A stretch of 64,000 nt of DNA, from NCBI RefSeq assembly GCF_019956415.1, contig NZ_JAHBDK010000030.1, positions 1-64,000 on the forward strand, written 5' to 3'. A model generated the notes under the pieces. That model did no database searches and was not told the origin of the DNA. It was given only the letters and a program-made list of their open reading frames with translations. Of the stretch, positions 42,967 through 50,213 are shown piece by piece. Position 1 is the stretch's first letter, and each line of letters begins with the position of its first letter. Made by a program: the position numbers and the translations under genes. Source of the DNA: Pseudomonas sp. GL-B-19. Lineage in GTDB: Bacteria > Pseudomonadota > Gammaproteobacteria > Pseudomonadales > Pseudomonadaceae.

Positions 42967-43434
42967 TCAAGCCTGGCTGAGCGGGCGTGGCTTTGCTAAC
43001 TTGGAGGTTGATCCGCGGGCATCGTAAAGCGCAGGTGGTTCGCCGCCGGTGAGGATTTTCAGCTGATTGGCCGTGGCGGCCTGCTGAATCAGGATCGACT
43101 GGCCATTATTGACATTGATTGTCTGGCACTGAGTCAGCAGGGCTGTCAGCGCGTCACTCTGCTCCAGCAGCTGCTCACCGACACTTGATTGGCTGGCGAG
43201 TTGCTCCAGGCCCTGGCGATTGGTGGGCAGGTTGAGGCTGGCGAGGATTTCGCTGCGTTTGCGGCCATGCTGTTCGAGCAGAATGATCATTGCTTGTTTG
43301 CGCGCCAGAATGTCTTCGAGCAGTGGCATGTCGCGACCATGCAAGGCCAGGGACTCGGTTTGCAGCAATTCCAGCAAGTGTTGCGCTGGAGCAAAGTCGT
43401 CGATGATCAGTTGCAGTAAATTAGTGTCGTGCAT
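42967..43434 (-). CDS. flgN: flagellar chaperone FlgN
   Basis: Export chaperone for the hook-filament junction proteins FlgK and FlgL. A 155-residue, nearly all-helical protein: LLQLIIDDFAPAQHLLELLQ, DMPLLEDILARKQAMIILLE, LGQ-type NNGQSILIQQAATANQLKIL near the C terminus, which is the partner-binding region of the family. It lies 48 bases downstream of flgM. Confidence 0.9.
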   Translation of the reverse strand: MHDTNLLQLIIDDFAPAQHLLELLQTESLALHGRDMPLLEDILARKQAMIILLEQHGRKRSEILASLNLPTNRQGLEQLASQSSVGEQLLEQSDALTALLTQCQTINVNNGQSILIQQAATANQLKILTGGEPPALYDARGSTSKLAKPRPLSQA

Positions 43435-43482
43435 GGCTGGCCTTGGGTTTTAAGCGTCCAAAAGCCTGGCGCAGGCCGTGGC

Positions 43483-43809
43483 CTAGCGCTGGGCTTCGAA
43501 GTTGAGCAGTTTGCTGGCTACACGGTTGCTGTCGACTTTATAGCTGCCATCGGCAATCGCTGCTTTCAACTCGGCCACGCGGGCGTTATCGACGGCAGGC
43601 TGATCGCGCAGCTTGTCAGTGACCTTCTGCAACTGCTGAGCCTCATTGCTGAGGTGTACCGATTCCCCGCTTTTGGCGGTACTGGCCTGTTCGGCCGGGG
43701 TATTCAGCGGCGCGGATTTGCCGGCTTCGGCAGTGTCCTTGTTGGCGCTGGTACGCGTACTGCCGGTAAGTGACGAGGAACTGTTCAAACGGCTGAAATC
43801 GATGACCAT
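43483..43809 (-). CDS. flgM: anti-sigma-28 factor FlgM
   Basis: Binds FliA (sigma-28) until the hook is finished, then is exported. The 108-residue protein has a disordered Ser/Thr/Ala-rich first half and the sigma-binding helices at the C terminus ([36 protein letters not shown]). A sigma-28 promoter lies just upstream, giving the usual feedback. The ATG at 43809 follows AGAGG. Confidence 0.94.
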   Translation of the reverse strand: MVIDFSRLNSSSSLTGSTRTSANKDTAEAGKSAPLNTPAEQASTAKSGESVHLSNEAQQLQKVTDKLRDQPAVDNARVAELKAAIADGSYKVDSNRVASKLLNFEAQR

Positions 43810-43845
43810 GATAAAAAACCTCTGGGAATTTGGACGCTTGCCATG

Positions 43846-43872
43846 TTTTCGGCTCTCCCTGCAAAAACTTTA
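43846..43872 (-). promoter_or_regulatory. sigma-28 (FliA) promoter of flgM
   Basis: On the minus strand TAAAGTTT-N11-GCCGAAAA, against the consensus TAAAGTTT-N11-GCCGATAA, one mismatch. It ends 37 bases before the flgM ATG. Confidence 0.85.
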
Positions 43873-43975
43873 GGCCCATTTATCAATGAGCGTGCATGCG
43901 CCGGCGCATTTCCTGCGTGCGGCACAGTTTAGGGAACAGCCACGGTCAGCGCCATGTTTTCACCCACAGAGATCT

Positions 43976-44737
43976 CTACATGGCCACTTCCACCTGGCCC
44001 GGCGCGATGACCTGCGCCTTGATGACCCGTTGGGAGTTGAGGTTTTTCACCCGAATCTGTTCACGCAAGCCTCCATTCGACAGGGCTTCGCCCGGCATGC
44101 GCACGCTGAGCGTACCACTGCGGGCGGTAATCACCACCTGGTCGCCCTTGGTGATGACTTCGGCCTGTTCGAGATGAACCTGCGTCAGGACCTGATCGGT
44201 GACCGTTGGTCGGGTCAGTTTCTGTCCGATCGCCTGATCCGTGGAGGTGAAGTAACCCTGGCTGATCAGGCTGATGTCTCGTTCGCGCAGCACCACGTCA
44301 CCCTGCTCGATAAAGCCGGCTCGCTTGAGCGGCCGAGTGGTGGTGACGACGTCGCGAAACAGGCGGACTTGAGCGGGTACGAAGACAGTCCAGGGGGTGG
44401 TGCTGTCGCAACGGACCTTGACCGTGACCCGGCCAATCGGGGTCGCCGGGCTCTCTAAAGTGGCTGTCAATTCCTTGTCGCACAATGGCATGCGCAGACG
44501 CGGATCGAGCTGATTGACCTGAATCTCATAGCGACCTTCGGTTTGGCTGGTCGCCAAATAGTCTTCGACTGTGAACTCAAGAAAGCCCTGAGTGACGCCG
44601 ATAAGCATGTCAGGCAAGGTAACTGCGTCAGCAAGGGCAGGGCTGCCAGCGTTGAACAGGCAGACGGCCGATATCGCACAAAGCCATTGGCGAGCGATTG
44701 ATGTCAGGCGTCGAAAAAATGTCGGTTCTGTGTTCAT
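43976..44737 (-). CDS. flgA: flagellar P-ring assembly chaperone FlgA
   Basis: Periplasmic chaperone for FlgI. The 253-residue protein has a signal peptide (ending SPALADA), an N-terminal domain (MLIGVTQGFLEFTVEDYLAT) and the C-terminal SAF domain (RAGFIEQGDVVLRERDISLI; VITKGDQVVITARSGTLSVR MPGEAL). The reading frame stays open far upstream, opposite cheV, but the signal peptide fixes the start at 44737. The ribosome site is poor and a sigma-54-like promoter lies almost directly before the ATG (see findings). Confidence 0.92.
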   Translation of the reverse strand: MNTEPTFFRRLTSIARQWLCAISAVCLFNAGSPALADAVTLPDMLIGVTQGFLEFTVEDYLATSQTEGRYEIQVNQLDPRLRMPLCDKELTATLESPATPIGRVTVKVRCDSTTPWTVFVPAQVRLFRDVVTTTRPLKRAGFIEQGDVVLRERDISLISQGYFTSTDQAIGQKLTRPTVTDQVLTQVHLEQAEVITKGDQVVITARSGTLSVRMPGEALSNGGLREQIRVKNLNSQRVIKAQVIAPGQVEVAM

Positions 44738-44748
44738 AAGCGTTAAAA

Positions 44749-44764
44749 AGCAAGCGCCGTGCCG
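44749..44764 (-). promoter_or_regulatory. sigma-54-like promoter before flgA
   Basis: On the minus strand CGGCACG-N4-TTGCT, one mismatch from TGGCACG-N4-TTGCW. Transcription would begin about 12 bases downstream, within one or two bases of the flgA ATG at 44737, implying a nearly leaderless message. Position makes it plausible but odd. Confidence 0.5.
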
Positions 44765-44818
44765 TTTTGTGATGACAGCGCGTCGCAACACACTCAAGCG
44801 TTGTGTAGGAGTCGGTGC

Positions 44819-45751
44819 ATGGCTGGTGTAATGGATGCGGTAAACCAGCGCACGCAACTGGTAGGGCAGAATCGCCTTGAGCTGTTGTTGTTCCGTCTCG
44901 ACGGCCAGCAGCTTTATGGGATCAACGTGTTCAAGGTTCGGGAAGTGCTGCAATGCCCCAAACTCACGCTGATGCCCAAATCCAGTCCTGTCGTGTGCGG
45001 TGTCGCAAGTATCCGGGGGGCGACCATTCCGATTCTTGATCTGGCGATGGCGACCGGCTCCGGCGCGTTGAAAGATCAAAGCAGTCCGTTCGTGATCATC
45101 ACGGAGTACAACACCAAGACCCAGGGTTTCCTGGTGCGCTCGGTGGAGCGCATCGTCAACATGAACTGGGAGGAGATTCATCCGCCACCCAAGGGCACGG
45201 GGCGCGATCATTACCTGACGGCTGTGACACGGGTCGACAACCAGCTGGTCGAAATCATCGACGTCGAAAAAGTGCTGGCGGAAGTAGCGCCGACACCGGA
45301 AGCGATTTCGGTCGGTGTGGTCGATGTCGAAACCCAGCACAAGGCCTTGTCCTTGAAGGTCTTGACGGTCGATGACTCGTCGGTGGCGCGCAAACAGGTG
45401 TCTCGTTGCCTGCAAACCGTCGGCGTTGAAGTGGTGGCGTTGAACGACGGCAAGCAAGCACTGGATTACCTGCGCAAGCTGGTCGACGAAGGGAAAAAGC
45501 CGGAAGAAGAGTTCCTGATGATGATTTCCGACATCGAGATGCCGGAGATGGACGGGTACACGCTGACGGCCGAGATCCGCAACGACCCTCGCATGCAAAA
45601 GCTTCATATCATCCTGCATACTTCGTTGTCGGGGGTTTTCAATCAGGCGATGGTCAAGAAAGTCGGTGCCGATGACTTCCTTGCCAAGTTCCGTCCTGAT
45701 GACCTGGCATCCCGGGTAGTCGACCGGATCAGAGCAGCAGACATCAGCTAG
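44819..45751 (+). CDS. cheV: chemotaxis coupling protein CheV
   Basis: Couples receptors to CheA and carries its own receiver domain for adaptation. The 310-residue protein has a CheW domain (about 15-165, LLLFRLDGQQLYGINVFKVR) and a receiver domain (about 180-305) with phospho-acceptor Asp238 in MMISDIEMPEMDGY and ILHTSLSG. The ATG at 44819 has AGGAG 7 bases before it; a second ATG four codons on is less well placed. cheR follows after 46 bases. Confidence 0.94.
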   Translation: MAGVMDAVNQRTQLVGQNRLELLLFRLDGQQLYGINVFKVREVLQCPKLTLMPKSSPVVCGVASIRGATIPILDLAMATGSGALKDQSSPFVIITEYNTKTQGFLVRSVERIVNMNWEEIHPPPKGTGRDHYLTAVTRVDNQLVEIIDVEKVLAEVAPTPEAISVGVVDVETQHKALSLKVLTVDDSSVARKQVSRCLQTVGVEVVALNDGKQALDYLRKLVDEGKKPEEEFLMMISDIEMPEMDGYTLTAEIRNDPRMQKLHIILHTSLSGVFNQAMVKKVGADDFLAKFRPDDLASRVVDRIRAADIS

Positions 45752-45797
45752 GGGCCTTCTGCCCCCGGTGGTTCACACGATTTAAGAGGCGGCATCT

Positions 45798-46625
45798 TTG
45801 TCTACGGGTAATTTGGATTTCGAACAGTTCCGGGTCTTCCTGGAAAAAGCCTGTGGCATTTTGCTCGGTGAAAACAAGCAGTACCTGGTCTCGAGCCGTC
45901 TCAACAAACTGATGGAACAGCAGGGCATCAAATCGCTGGGTGAGCTGGTCCAGCGTATTCAGACCCAGCCACGCAGCGGTTTGCGCGAGATGGTGGTGGA
46001 TGCCATGACCACCAACGAAACGTTGTGGTTTCGTGACACCTATCCCTTCGAAGTGTTGAAGAACAAGGTGTTGCCGGAAGCGATCAAAGCCGCACCCGGT
46101 CAGCGCTTGCGGATCTGGTCGGCGGCCTGTTCGTCGGGTCAGGAGCCCTACTCGCTGTCGATGTCCATCGATGAGTTCGAACGCGTCAACCTGGGCCAAT
46201 TGAAGATGGGCGCGCAGATTGTGGCCACCGATCTGTCCGGCACCATGCTGGCCAACTGCAAGACCGGCGAGTACGACAGCCTGGCGATTGGCCGTGGTCT
46301 GTCGCCCGAGCGCCTTCAGCGTTACTTCGACCCGAAAGGGCCAGGGCGCTGGGCGATCAAGGCGCCGATCAAGAGCCGGGTGGAGTTTCGCTCGTTCAAC
46401 TTGCTGGACAGCTACGCAGCTCTGGGCAAATTCGACATCGTGTTCTGCCGCAACGTGCTGATCTACTTCTCCGCCGAGGTGAAGAAAGACATCCTGTTGC
46501 GCATTCACAGCACGCTCAAGCCAGGTGGCTATTTGTTCCTCGGCGCTTCCGAAGCGCTGAACGGTTTGCCGGATCATTACCAGATGGTCCAGTGCAGCCC
46601 GGGGATCATTTACCAGGCGAAGTGA
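45798..46625 (+). CDS. cheR: chemotaxis protein methyltransferase CheR
   Basis: Uses S-adenosylmethionine to methylate glutamates of chemoreceptors. The 275-residue protein has the CheR N domain (FRVFLEKACGILLGENKQYL), the receptor-pentapeptide-independent core TTNETLWFRDTYPFEVL, SAM motif SAACSSGQEPYSLSM and DIVFCRNVLIYFS. The start is a TTG with GAGG 7 bases upstream; no ATG fits. In related genomes cheR is commonly followed by flgB; here 2.7 kb intervene. Confidence 0.95.
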   Translation: MSTGNLDFEQFRVFLEKACGILLGENKQYLVSSRLNKLMEQQGIKSLGELVQRIQTQPRSGLREMVVDAMTTNETLWFRDTYPFEVLKNKVLPEAIKAAPGQRLRIWSAACSSGQEPYSLSMSIDEFERVNLGQLKMGAQIVATDLSGTMLANCKTGEYDSLAIGRGLSPERLQRYFDPKGPGRWAIKAPIKSRVEFRSFNLLDSYAALGKFDIVFCRNVLIYFSAEVKKDILLRIHSTLKPGGYLFLGASEALNGLPDHYQMVQCSPGIIYQAK

Positions 46626-46665
46626 TTGTTCACCGGCAATACAAAAAAACGGGAGTCCTCAGGGG

Positions 46666-46687
46666 CTAATGCCGATCAGTTAAGCCC
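46666..46687 (+). repeat. 22-bp direct repeat, left copy, flanking the toxin insertion
   Basis: Begins CTAATGCC and ends ATCAGTTAAGCCC. The copy at 49071-49092 matches 20 of 22 bases (differences at the fourth and ninth positions) in the same orientation. The two bracket the toxin/immunity genes. Confidence 0.65.
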
Positions 46688-46716
46688 TTTCGCTTGACCT
46701 TTGGCCGCAAGAAATC

Positions 46717-46751
46717 AAAATCCGATGCCTGTATCGGCATCGGATTTTTTT
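46717..46751 (+). terminator. rho-independent terminator downstream of cheR
   Basis: AAAATCCGATGCC - TGTAT(C) - GGCATCGGATTTTTTT. It lies 91 bases after the cheR stop, inside the segment bounded by the direct repeats. Confidence 0.85.
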
Positions 46752-46853
46752 CATGTGCAGTTCAAGCCCGTCATCAGATCAGGGGTCCGGACATCCTTGA
46801 ACAATAGATATTGCTTGTCGCCCTCCCATGAAGATGACAGGCGCTTGGCAATA

Positions 46854-47126
46854 TCAATCAAAAGTATATTTCCCCTCTACCATGAATATCGGTTCTCTCC
46901 AGTTAGGGCCCCTCCTAATCCCGGTTCCATCCATTTTTACAAATCCAGCGTCACGCATTTTCCAAACAAGATGCAATAATCCCATGTTGTCTCCCACATG
47001 CGCCCAACTAGCCCGATTATAAAGCCCGTCAAGCCGAGGAAGATCGATACCTAGTTCATTTTTGGTAAGAAATAGAATTACCTCTTCAGGTTTCTCGTTG
47101 AGCACGATGGTTGTTATGACACTCAT
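46854..47126 (-). CDS. probable immunity protein for the adjacent toxin
   Basis: A 90-residue protein of unknown family: MSVITTIVLNEKPEEVILFL, LGIDLPRLDGLYNRASWAHV, MGLLHLVWKMRDAGFVKMDG. It has no signal peptide. Its ATG overlaps the stop of the toxin gene (ATGA), the typical arrangement of toxin then immunity in polymorphic toxin and bacteriocin loci. Its base composition is AT-richer than the neighbouring flagellar genes. The immunity role is inferred from position and size only. Confidence 0.65.
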   Translation of the reverse strand: MSVITTIVLNEKPEEVILFLTKNELGIDLPRLDGLYNRASWAHVGDNMGLLHLVWKMRDAGFVKMDGTGIRRGPNWREPIFMVEGKYTFD

Positions 47127-48835
47127 TGCTTTGCCCCTCCCAACTGTTTGTATTCTCTCTCTGTCTGCTTGTTATCTGCTTCTATAGCTTCAGGCGTGTA
47201 GAGCAACTCAAACTCACCCTTTAGTTTGTAGTCTTCTAGTGTTGCGGCGTGAGTATTATTCCAAATGACACCGCCATCATTCGGCTTTACACCATCCGCC
47301 ACACCTAATGCTCTGAAACGTTCAAGCTCTCTCAGCTCATGAGTATAGAAACGTTTGTCGATAGCCGTAGTTATCAATTCACCTCGCAGATTTTTTTCCA
47401 ATCGGTCAACCATGATGGCATTGGCGTCCGAAGGGTCGAAGCGGCCCGTATGCAATTTGACAAGGTCAATACCCGCTTTCGTCACGGTAGCATTGGTCCA
47501 ATCCAAATCCAGAATTGGGCCTCCAGCTTTGGCAGGATTGAAAAATCGACCGCTGTACTTCCCTCTCGTGGTAGCCCCTTCATAAGGACTATTGAAAACA
47601 ATGTAAATCGGCGGCAAGCCGCTGTTGACCGGAAAGCAGTAAATACAATCCCTGAAGTCGGGTAACTCGAACGCAGGCAATGGTTCGGGCCGCACGAGTA
47701 GTGGCAACAGTTCAACGCCACTGTAATGCGGTACTTCCACTGGTCTAGCAGGTGAAGTTGTCGAACTGCTTTCCCAGTGGATAATTGGAAAACCGAGGGT
47801 GATGGGCGGTGTGTCGGCGGAGGTGAAACTGTAGCTGTTAGTCTTCTGGTCGAACTCCAGCGCCCGAACTGGCACCGCTGATGAAATGCTCCCTCCCGCC
47901 GGTGTTGCAACGAGGGTGTATTGGCCAAGGTCACCATAAATCCGGTAGGGAAGATCGATGGTTCCTTCGGTAGCGGCGATTTCATTCAGGTTAGACGGTG
48001 CATCTGGCAAGACTGTACTGCCAGATAGTTTGAGAGCCGTTTGAGGATAACGCTCGCCGTTACCCAGAGCGGGTGAATAGAGCAAAGCCCCGATCCCAAT
48101 CGCCGTCGCTCGACTGAGAAGTACGTCCCCCAGCCCTGTCAACAACAAAATGCTTTTACGGATGGCTGCCTCGAAGGTCCAACCGTCCGCGTTTTGGAGA
48201 GTAGCGGCACCCGCCACAGTGACCACCTGCGCGGATTGACTAAGGGTTAAATTGAAACTGTAGGCAGTTTCACCTCTAGCCAAGGCAGAATGGATCGCAG
48301 CATCTATAGCTGGAGAAGCGTCCTCTAAAATGGAAACAGCCTCGACAAGGATTCGTTTAATGTAGGCGGCTGTCAGAGATTTCAGAAAGTTTTCGTAATA
48401 GGCTCGGCGCTCCTCCTCGTGTTCTACTGTATCCAAATAAGCCGCGAATAACTCGGCACTTTCCATACTGTCCAATGACAATGCATCTATGCCAAAAAAA
48501 CTATCTGCTTCATACCAGCTGCTACTCATTCTAATTTGTTGCAGGAGCTTGACAATAATGGCTTTCTTTTTTAAGGCGTCCTCCAGTTTATTGAATGGGT
48601 GGGTATCAGTAGACGAGCCTATGCGCCCCTCTATTTCATTTCGCACGCCCGACGTGCCATTCGAAAAAACACTTCCTATCTGATCTTGCACCGAATGTGC
48701 TATGGCTACCAACTGTGCATATGCGTCGCGCTCTTGGTTGATGGTTTCAATTTTGTGAGCCACAGTAATCGTCGGAATAGCTCCATTCCAATTCAGAGCG
48801 CTGTCAAAATTTGATATATCGATAGATTTTTGCAT
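47123..48835 (-). CDS. S-type-pyocin-like toxin
   Basis: A 570-residue protein. The N-terminal 200 residues are helical and polar without signal peptide or recognisable receptor-binding domain. The middle (about 200-410) resembles the pyocin S domain, ending in SGLPPIYIVFNSPYEGA, the motif that in S pyocins precedes the killing domain. The last 155 residues (RGKYSGRFFNPAKAGGPILD, IDKRFYTHELRELERFRALG, NNTHAATLEDYKLKGEFELL YTPEAI) are a C-terminal toxin domain that I cannot assign; there is no HNH/DNase motif, and the Arg/His/Glu content would fit a metal-independent nuclease. It overlaps the putative immunity gene by four bases. No PrtN box was seen upstream; a palindrome lies 71 bases before the ATG. 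Confidence 0.75.
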   Translation of the reverse strand: MQKSIDISNFDSALNWNGAIPTITVAHKIETINQERDAYAQLVAIAHSVQDQIGSVFSNGTSGVRNEIEGRIGSSTDTHPFNKLEDALKKKAIIVKLLQQIRMSSSWYEADSFFGIDALSLDSMESAELFAAYLDTVEHEEERRAYYENFLKSLTAAYIKRILVEAVSILEDASPAIDAAIHSALARGETAYSFNLTLSQSAQVVTVAGAATLQNADGWTFEAAIRKSILLLTGLGDVLLSRATAIGIGALLYSPALGNGERYPQTALKLSGSTVLPDAPSNLNEIAATEGTIDLPYRIYGDLGQYTLVATPAGGSISSAVPVRALEFDQKTNSYSFTSADTPPITLGFPIIHWESSSTTSPARPVEVPHYSGVELLPLLVRPEPLPAFELPDFRDCIYCFPVNSGLPPIYIVFNSPYEGATTRGKYSGRFFNPAKAGGPILDLDWTNATVTKAGIDLVKLHTGRFDPSDANAIMVDRLEKNLRGELITTAIDKRFYTHELRELERFRALGVADGVKPNDGGVIWNNTHAATLEDYKLKGEFELLYTPEAIEADNKQTEREYKQLGGAKQ

Positions 48836-48905
48836 GCGGCATTCCTTGCCATGATTTGAATTCCAATTAGCAGAAGCGCCTAGTTATGCCGCAACAAGGG
48901 CGCCA

Positions 48906-48934
48906 CATCAACAGTAGAATATTTACTGTTGATG
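48906..48934. promoter_or_regulatory. perfect 11-bp dyad upstream of the toxin gene
   Basis: CATCAACAGTA - 7 bases - TACTGTTGATG. It lies 71-99 bases upstream of the toxin ATG in an AT-rich region and may be an operator or an RNA hairpin. It does not match the LexA box (CTG-N10-CAG). Confidence 0.5.
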
Positions 48935-49070
48935 TCGTGATTGAAGATTGGGTAATTACAATGTGAGCGATACCTGTAGTAAAACTTCTTACATTAAATA
49001 ATCCGATTTCAGGCAGAATTTTTGATGCATTCTGTAGAGAAAATATCGGATTAAAACTTAGCTGATAGGA

Positions 49071-49092
49071 CTATTGCCTATCAGTTAAGCCC
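49071..49092 (+). repeat. 22-bp direct repeat, right copy
   Basis: Begins CTATTGCC and ends ATCAGTTAAGCCC; 20 of 22 bases agree with 46666-46687. The distance between copies is 2405 bases and covers the cheR-side terminator, the immunity and toxin genes and the toxin promoter region. Confidence 0.65.
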
Positions 49093-49100
49093 CGAAACAA

Positions 49101-49162
49101 CAGGTAGCGGCTGGCGAAGGCTGTATTTGGCTGCGTAGCAGTCATCGCCAGCTCCTACAACG
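49101..49162. repeat. degenerate REP-like hairpin
   Basis: CAGGTAGCGGCTGGCGAAGG at 49101-49120 faces CATCGCCAGCTCCTACAACG at 49143-49162. Both resemble the REP arms elsewhere in the window but pair imperfectly. Confidence 0.55.
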
Positions 49163-49187
49163 ACCGGCGCACGATTCGAGAAAGCGG

Positions 49188-49229
49188 CAGAAAAGCGGCA
49201 GATGGCGGAGACCGGTTGCCGCTTTTCTG
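49188..49229. terminator. 13-bp inverted repeat, probable bidirectional terminator
   Basis: CAGAAAAGCGGCA (49188-49200) and TGCCGCTTTTCTG (49217-49229) are perfect inverted copies over a 16-base loop, with T4 at the stem end on both strands. No plus-strand gene lies directly upstream now; it may be the original end of the cheR transcript. Confidence 0.5.
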
Positions 49230-49254
49230 GCATTGCCGCCTTGCCACTCCCCGC

Positions 49255-49280
49255 AAAGCCCCGGTTTATGGGCTTTTTTT
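49255..49280 (+). terminator. rho-independent terminator directly before the flgB promoter
   Basis: AAAGCCC - CGGTTTAT - GGGCTTTTTTT. It ends four bases before the sigma-54 promoter and insulates flgBCDE from upstream transcription. Confidence 0.75.
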
Positions 49281-49283
49281 ATT

Positions 49284-49299
49284 TGGCACGCCGCTTGCT
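49284..49299 (+). promoter_or_regulatory. sigma-54 (RpoN) promoter of flgBCDE
   Basis: TGGCACG-CCGC-TTGCT matches the -24/-12 consensus exactly. Expected start of transcription is near 49311, about 33 bases before the flgB ATG. FleQ is the usual activator of such class II/III flagellar promoters in Pseudomonas. Confidence 0.92.
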
Positions 49300-49343
49300 A
49301 TGTCTCTGTTACGAAAAATCAGGTCACCCGAAGGTTTCCCGAC

Positions 49344-49751
49344 ATGAGCATCAGCTTCGATAAAGCGCTCGGTATCCACGAACAAGCCCTGGGCTTCCGC
49401 GCTCAGCGTGCCGAAGTCCTGGCCAACAACATCGCCAACGCCGACACCCCGAACTACAAGGCTCGGGATCTGGACTTCTCGAAAGTGCTCGCCGCACAAA
49501 ACGAGAAAACCAAGAGCGGTACTTTTGCCTTGAACATGACCAACAGCCGTCACATCGAAGCTGAAGGCCTGGGCAATGGCGACGAGTCGCTGCTGTATCG
49601 CACGCCGATGCAACCGTCGATCGACCAGAACACCGTGGACGCCCAGCTGGAACAGTCGAACTACGCGGAAAACGCCGTCGGCTTCCAGGCCAGCTTCACC
49701 CTGCTCAACAGCAAATTCAAAGGGCTGGTATCAGCCCTGCGCGGAGAGTAA
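49344..49751 (+). CDS. flgB: flagellar basal-body rod protein FlgB
   Basis: Proximal rod subunit exported by the flagellar type III system. The 135-residue protein has the rod signature LANNIANADTPNYKARDLDF near the N terminus and the C-terminal amphipathic helix (NYAENAVGFQASFTLLNSKF). The ATG at 49344 is chosen; the open frame upstream runs through the promoter. flgC starts three bases after its stop. Confidence 0.95.
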   Translation: MSISFDKALGIHEQALGFRAQRAEVLANNIANADTPNYKARDLDFSKVLAAQNEKTKSGTFALNMTNSRHIEAEGLGNGDESLLYRTPMQPSIDQNTVDAQLEQSNYAENAVGFQASFTLLNSKFKGLVSALRGE

Positions 49752-49754
49752 GTC

Positions 49755-50198
49755 ATGTCCCTATCCAGTGTTTTCAACATTGCCGGTAGCGGCATGAGTG
49801 CTCAAACCACTCGCTTGAATACCGTGGCCTCGAACATCGCCAACGCCGAAACCGTTTCGTCGAGCATCGACCAGACCTATCGCGCCCGTCACCCGGTGTT
49901 CGCCACCATGTTCCAGGGCGGCCAGAACGGCGGTAGCGATTCGCTGTTCCAGAGCCAGGACGCTGCCGGTCAAGGCGTGCAAGTACTGGGCGTGGTCGAA
50001 GACCAGAGCAACCTTGAAGCGCGCTACGAGCCGAACCATCCGGCTGCTGATGCCAAGGGCTACGTCTACTACCCGAACGTCAACGTCGTCGAAGAAATGG
50101 CCGACATGATTTCCGCGAGCCGTTCGTTCCAGACCAACGCCGAAATGATGAACACCGCCAAAACCATGATGCAGAAGGTCCTGACTCTCGGTCAGTGA
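49755..50198 (+). CDS. flgC: flagellar basal-body rod protein FlgC
   Basis: Rod subunit, 147 residues, with the N-terminal rod motif GSGMSAQTTRLNTVASNIAN AE and C-terminal SRSFQTNAEMMNTAKTMMQK VLTLGQ. It is coupled to flgB and flgD in one operon; GGAGAG within the flgB end is the ribosome site. Confidence 0.95.
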   Translation: MSLSSVFNIAGSGMSAQTTRLNTVASNIANAETVSSSIDQTYRARHPVFATMFQGGQNGGSDSLFQSQDAAGQGVQVLGVVEDQSNLEARYEPNHPAADAKGYVYYPNVNVVEEMADMISASRSFQTNAEMMNTAKTMMQKVLTLGQ

Positions 50199-50213
50199 TA
50201 AGGGGCGACTCTG

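Noticed and set aside
44744..44768. Sigma-28 promoter for cheV
   Set aside because: TAAA and GCCG are present on the plus strand but 13 bases apart, not the required 15.
44738..45619. Upstream extension of the flgA frame opposite cheV
   Set aside because: The FlgA signal peptide begins at 44737; upstream residues are antisense of cheV.
48906..48934. LexA (SOS) box before the toxin gene
   Set aside because: The dyad has CAG...CTG polarity, not CTG-N10-CAG, so it does not fit LexA.
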